Below are positions 29,657 through 32,129 of a stretch of 32,129 nt of DNA, piece after piece. Location: positions 1 to 32,129 of the forward strand of contig CANNKD010000013.1 in assembly GCA_947505205.1 (NCBI GenBank), read 5' to 3'. The stretch comes from Bacteroidota bacterium. GTDB lineage: Bacteria > Bacteroidota > Bacteroidia > Bacteroidales > F082. Position numbers and translations under genes: made by a program. Position 1 is the first letter of the stretch, and each line of letters starts with the position of its first letter. The notes under the pieces are model-generated. The model saw nothing but the letters and a program-made list of their open reading frames with translations. It was not told the origin of the DNA and did no database searches.

Positions 29657-29708
29657 TTATTTAGATTTATTCTAAATTAGCGCATTGATTTTGAACATAA
29701 AATCAATG
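29657..29708 (+). promoter_or_regulatory. Upstream region of SCO-coxA: two inverted repeats
   Basis: ATTTAGA-N5-TCTAAAT (29659-29677) within TTATTTAGA-N4-TTCT; CATTGATTTT-N6-AAAATCAATG (29683-29708). Confidence 0.55.
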
Positions 29709-29721
29709 TATATATTTAATT

Positions 29722-30516
29722 ATGAAATACTTATATTTTTCAAAACAAATAATTTTATTCATAATTTTGGGTTTCACGGTTCTGACTCATGAACTCAAAG
29801 CACAGGATGAACAATTAGGTGTTTATGAAAAGCTCGATACATTCTTGCCAGATAGCCTTATTTTCACTGATGATCATTTCAATAAAATTGATTTAAAAAC
29901 TGCGATTGATAAGCCAACAGTTTTGGCGATGGTCTATTATGAATGTCCGGGAATTTGCACACCATTGTTAAATGGATTAGCCGAGGTGGTTCACCGTTCA
30001 GAAATGGAATTAGGCAATGATTATCAGGTTTTCACTGTGAGCTTCAACCATTTGGAAAATAGCGTCTTAGCATCAAAAAAGAAGAAAACTTACCTCAAAT
30101 TGGCCGAAAAAGAAAATTATCCCCAAGGTTGGCAATTTTTCACTGGCGACAGCCTCATGATTCAGAAATTATTACAATCAATCGGTTATTATGTAAAGCA
30201 GGAAGGCAAAGAATTTGTTCATCCGGCAACCTTGGTAGTGATTGGCAAAAACGGTAAAATAACCAGGTATTTACATGGCACAGATTTCCTGCCTTTCGAT
30301 CTGAAAATGGCTGTGGTCGAAGCTGCGGAAGGTCGTTCAGGACCAACCATCAACAAGGTACTCGAATTTTGTTTTAGCTATGATGCTAAAGGTAAAAAAT
30401 ACGTTTTTAATATGACAAAAATCTCAGGATCTATTATTATACTGATGGCTGGAATATTATTAACATCGCTCATCGTTTCCGAAAAAAGAAAGAAGAAAAT
30501 CAAAAATTTAGATTAA
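29722..30516 (+). CDS. SCO1/SenC family copper chaperone with C-terminal TM segment
   Basis: YYECPGICTPLLNGL (CxxxC); FVHPATLVVIGKNGKI conserved His; C-terminal IIILMAGILLTSLIV. Confidence 0.9.
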   Translation: MKYLYFSKQIILFIILGFTVLTHELKAQDEQLGVYEKLDTFLPDSLIFTDDHFNKIDLKTAIDKPTVLAMVYYECPGICTPLLNGLAEVVHRSEMELGNDYQVFTVSFNHLENSVLASKKKKTYLKLAEKENYPQGWQFFTGDSLMIQKLLQSIGYYVKQEGKEFVHPATLVVIGKNGKITRYLHGTDFLPFDLKMAVVEAAEGRSGPTINKVLEFCFSYDAKGKKYVFNMTKISGSIIILMAGILLTSLIVSEKRKKKIKNLD

Positions 30517-30521
30517 TTAAA

Positions 30522-32123
30522 ATGGCAGCAACAACTGAATTGAATTTTTTTCAGGCAAAAAAGGGTATTTTTTCCTGGATTTTTAGCGTCGATCACAAGC
30601 GGATCGCCCTGCTATACTTGTATTCGATTGTCACATTTTTCCTTGTTGGAGCAACGCTCGGTGTTCTGATGCGGCTTGAATTGCTAAACCCTGGCAAAGA
30701 CCTGTTTGAAGCAAAAACATACAATCAGATATTTACGGTTCATGGCGTTCTAATGATCTTTTTGTTTATTATCCCAAGTATTCCGGCTGTTTTTGGAAAT
30801 TTCTTTCTGCCAATTATGCTTGGCACAGACGATGTTTCCTTTCCCAGATTAAATTTACTTTCCTGGTGGATCTATATTATTGGAGCATTTATGGTATTAT
30901 CAACGCTGCTATTTGGGGATGGACCAGCCGACACCGGTTGGACATTTTACGCACCGTACAGTGTTCGAACCGGAACGAATGTTACGATGTCAGTTTTAGC
31001 TGCATTTGTTTTAGGATTTTCATCTATCCTCACAGGATTAAATTTTATTGTAACTATTCATCGTTTACGAACTCCGGGAATGACATTTTTTAAAATGCCA
31101 TTGTTCGCATGGTCTTTGTATGCGACTTCATGGATTCAATTACTTGCTACACCAATTATTGGTATTACGCTGTTAATGATTGTTGCTGAACGTTTTCTGG
31201 GTGTTGGATTATTTGATCCTTCTATTGGCGGTGATCCAATTTTATACCAGCACCTGTTCTGGATTTACTCGCACCCGGCAGTTTATATAATGGCATTACC
31301 GGCCTTTGGTATCATTTCAGAATTGTTACCAACATTCACACAACGCACCATATTCGGTTACAAAGCCATCGCCTTTTCAAGTTTAGCAATCGCATTTGTC
31401 GGCTATTTCGTTTGGGGACATCATATGTTTACTACAGGCATGAGTGGAGCAGCAAGAATTGTTTTCTCGGTGATGACATTTTTAGTTGCCATTCCTACTG
31501 CTATCAAAGTATTCAACTGGGTTGCAACTCTTTACAAAGGTTCTATTAATGTGCAGCCTCCGTTATTGTACGCTCTCGGATTTATATTTCAGTTTATGAT
31601 CGGTGGATTATCGGGTTTACTTTTAGGAGCACTCGCATCAGATATTCATTTGCACGATACCTATTTTGTAGTGGGTCACTTTCATTATGTGATGTTCGGC
31701 GGAACAGGTTTTGCTTTCTTCGGCGCATTGCATTATTGGTATCCGAAAATCTGGGGAAAAATGTATAATAAGCTTGTTGCAAATATTGCCTTTTTCATTT
31801 TATTTATTGGATTCAATACTTTGTATTTCCCTATGTTCGTTTCCGGATTGATGGGAATGCCACGTCGTTATTACGATTATCTGCCTGTTTTCCATGTTCC
31901 AAACATGATTAGCACCTATGGATCCTGGATTTTAGCAGTCGGTTTATTGCTAATGATCGGGAATCTTATTGCCGGATATTTCACTTCAAAAGAAGACGTT
32001 GGTCGAAATTATTGGAATGGAATCACCCTGGAGTGGCAAACACTCTCACCTCCACCGGTACAAAATTTTGATAAAGTGCCTGAAATACCAAAAGGCGGAC
32101 CTTATGATTTCGACAACAAGTAA
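30522..32123 (+). CDS. coxA: Haem-copper oxidase subunit I, A2-type (caa3-like)
   Basis: FSVDHKRIALLYLY; DVSFPRLN; HLFWIYSHPAVYIMALP; GHHMFTTGM; IPTAIKVFNW; HDTYFVVGHFHYVMFGG. Confidence 0.93.
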   Translation: MAATTELNFFQAKKGIFSWIFSVDHKRIALLYLYSIVTFFLVGATLGVLMRLELLNPGKDLFEAKTYNQIFTVHGVLMIFLFIIPSIPAVFGNFFLPIMLGTDDVSFPRLNLLSWWIYIIGAFMVLSTLLFGDGPADTGWTFYAPYSVRTGTNVTMSVLAAFVLGFSSILTGLNFIVTIHRLRTPGMTFFKMPLFAWSLYATSWIQLLATPIIGITLLMIVAERFLGVGLFDPSIGGDPILYQHLFWIYSHPAVYIMALPAFGIISELLPTFTQRTIFGYKAIAFSSLAIAFVGYFVWGHHMFTTGMSGAARIVFSVMTFLVAIPTAIKVFNWVATLYKGSINVQPPLLYALGFIFQFMIGGLSGLLLGALASDIHLHDTYFVVGHFHYVMFGGTGFAFFGALHYWYPKIWGKMYNKLVANIAFFILFIGFNTLYFPMFVSGLMGMPRRYYDYLPVFHVPNMISTYGSWILAVGLLLMIGNLIAGYFTSKEDVGRNYWNGITLEWQTLSPPPVQNFDKVPEIPKGGPYDFDNK

Positions 32124-32129
32124 TTAATA

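Noticed and set aside
29683-29708. FNR box upstream of SCO (TTGAT...ATCAA)
   Set aside because: Half-site spacing is 12 nt, not the 4 nt of an FNR site (TTGAT-N4-ATCAA).
1-32129. tRNA, rRNA, transposase or prophage genes
   Set aside because: None recognised by eye; intergenic gaps are mostly short and accounted for by promoters, terminators or repeats.

Overview
AT-rich Bacteroidetes-type chromosomal window. Supporting signs are TAnnTTTG-type -7 promoter elements, a type IX secretion (T9SS) sorting domain, an ACIII operon and a fused CcoNO. Left part (about 1-11.2 kb) is housekeeping: 3' part of prfA, pyrF, a small lipoprotein, a T9SS-sorted beta-propeller-like protein, ilvE, a DUF554 protein, a SAM methyltransferase, htpG, and a lemA/TPM-domain locus. 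Right part (about 11.3-32.1 kb) is a dense aerobic respiration island: alternative complex III (actABCD-F-E), a SlyD-like PPIase plus CcoI copper ATPase, ccoS-ccoNO(fused)-ccoQ-ccoP (cbb3 oxidase), ccoG-ccoH-SafE-like protein, a lipoprotein cytochrome c plus DUF4920-like protein, and SCO plus an A2-type (YSHP) haem-copper oxidase subunit I. Most families are recognisable. The least explained observations are: (i) a shared TTATTTAGA-N4-TTCT element upstream of three separate oxidase-related transcription units; (ii) intergenic repeats with a 7-nt period at three loci, unrelated or only weakly related in sequence; (iii) a 22-codon remnant of a second T9SS sorting domain whose stop codon overlaps the start of the intact T9SS gene; (iv) a DUF4920-like Cys/His protein placed among copper/oxidase maturation genes. 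All calls come from reading the sequence only; no database search was run.
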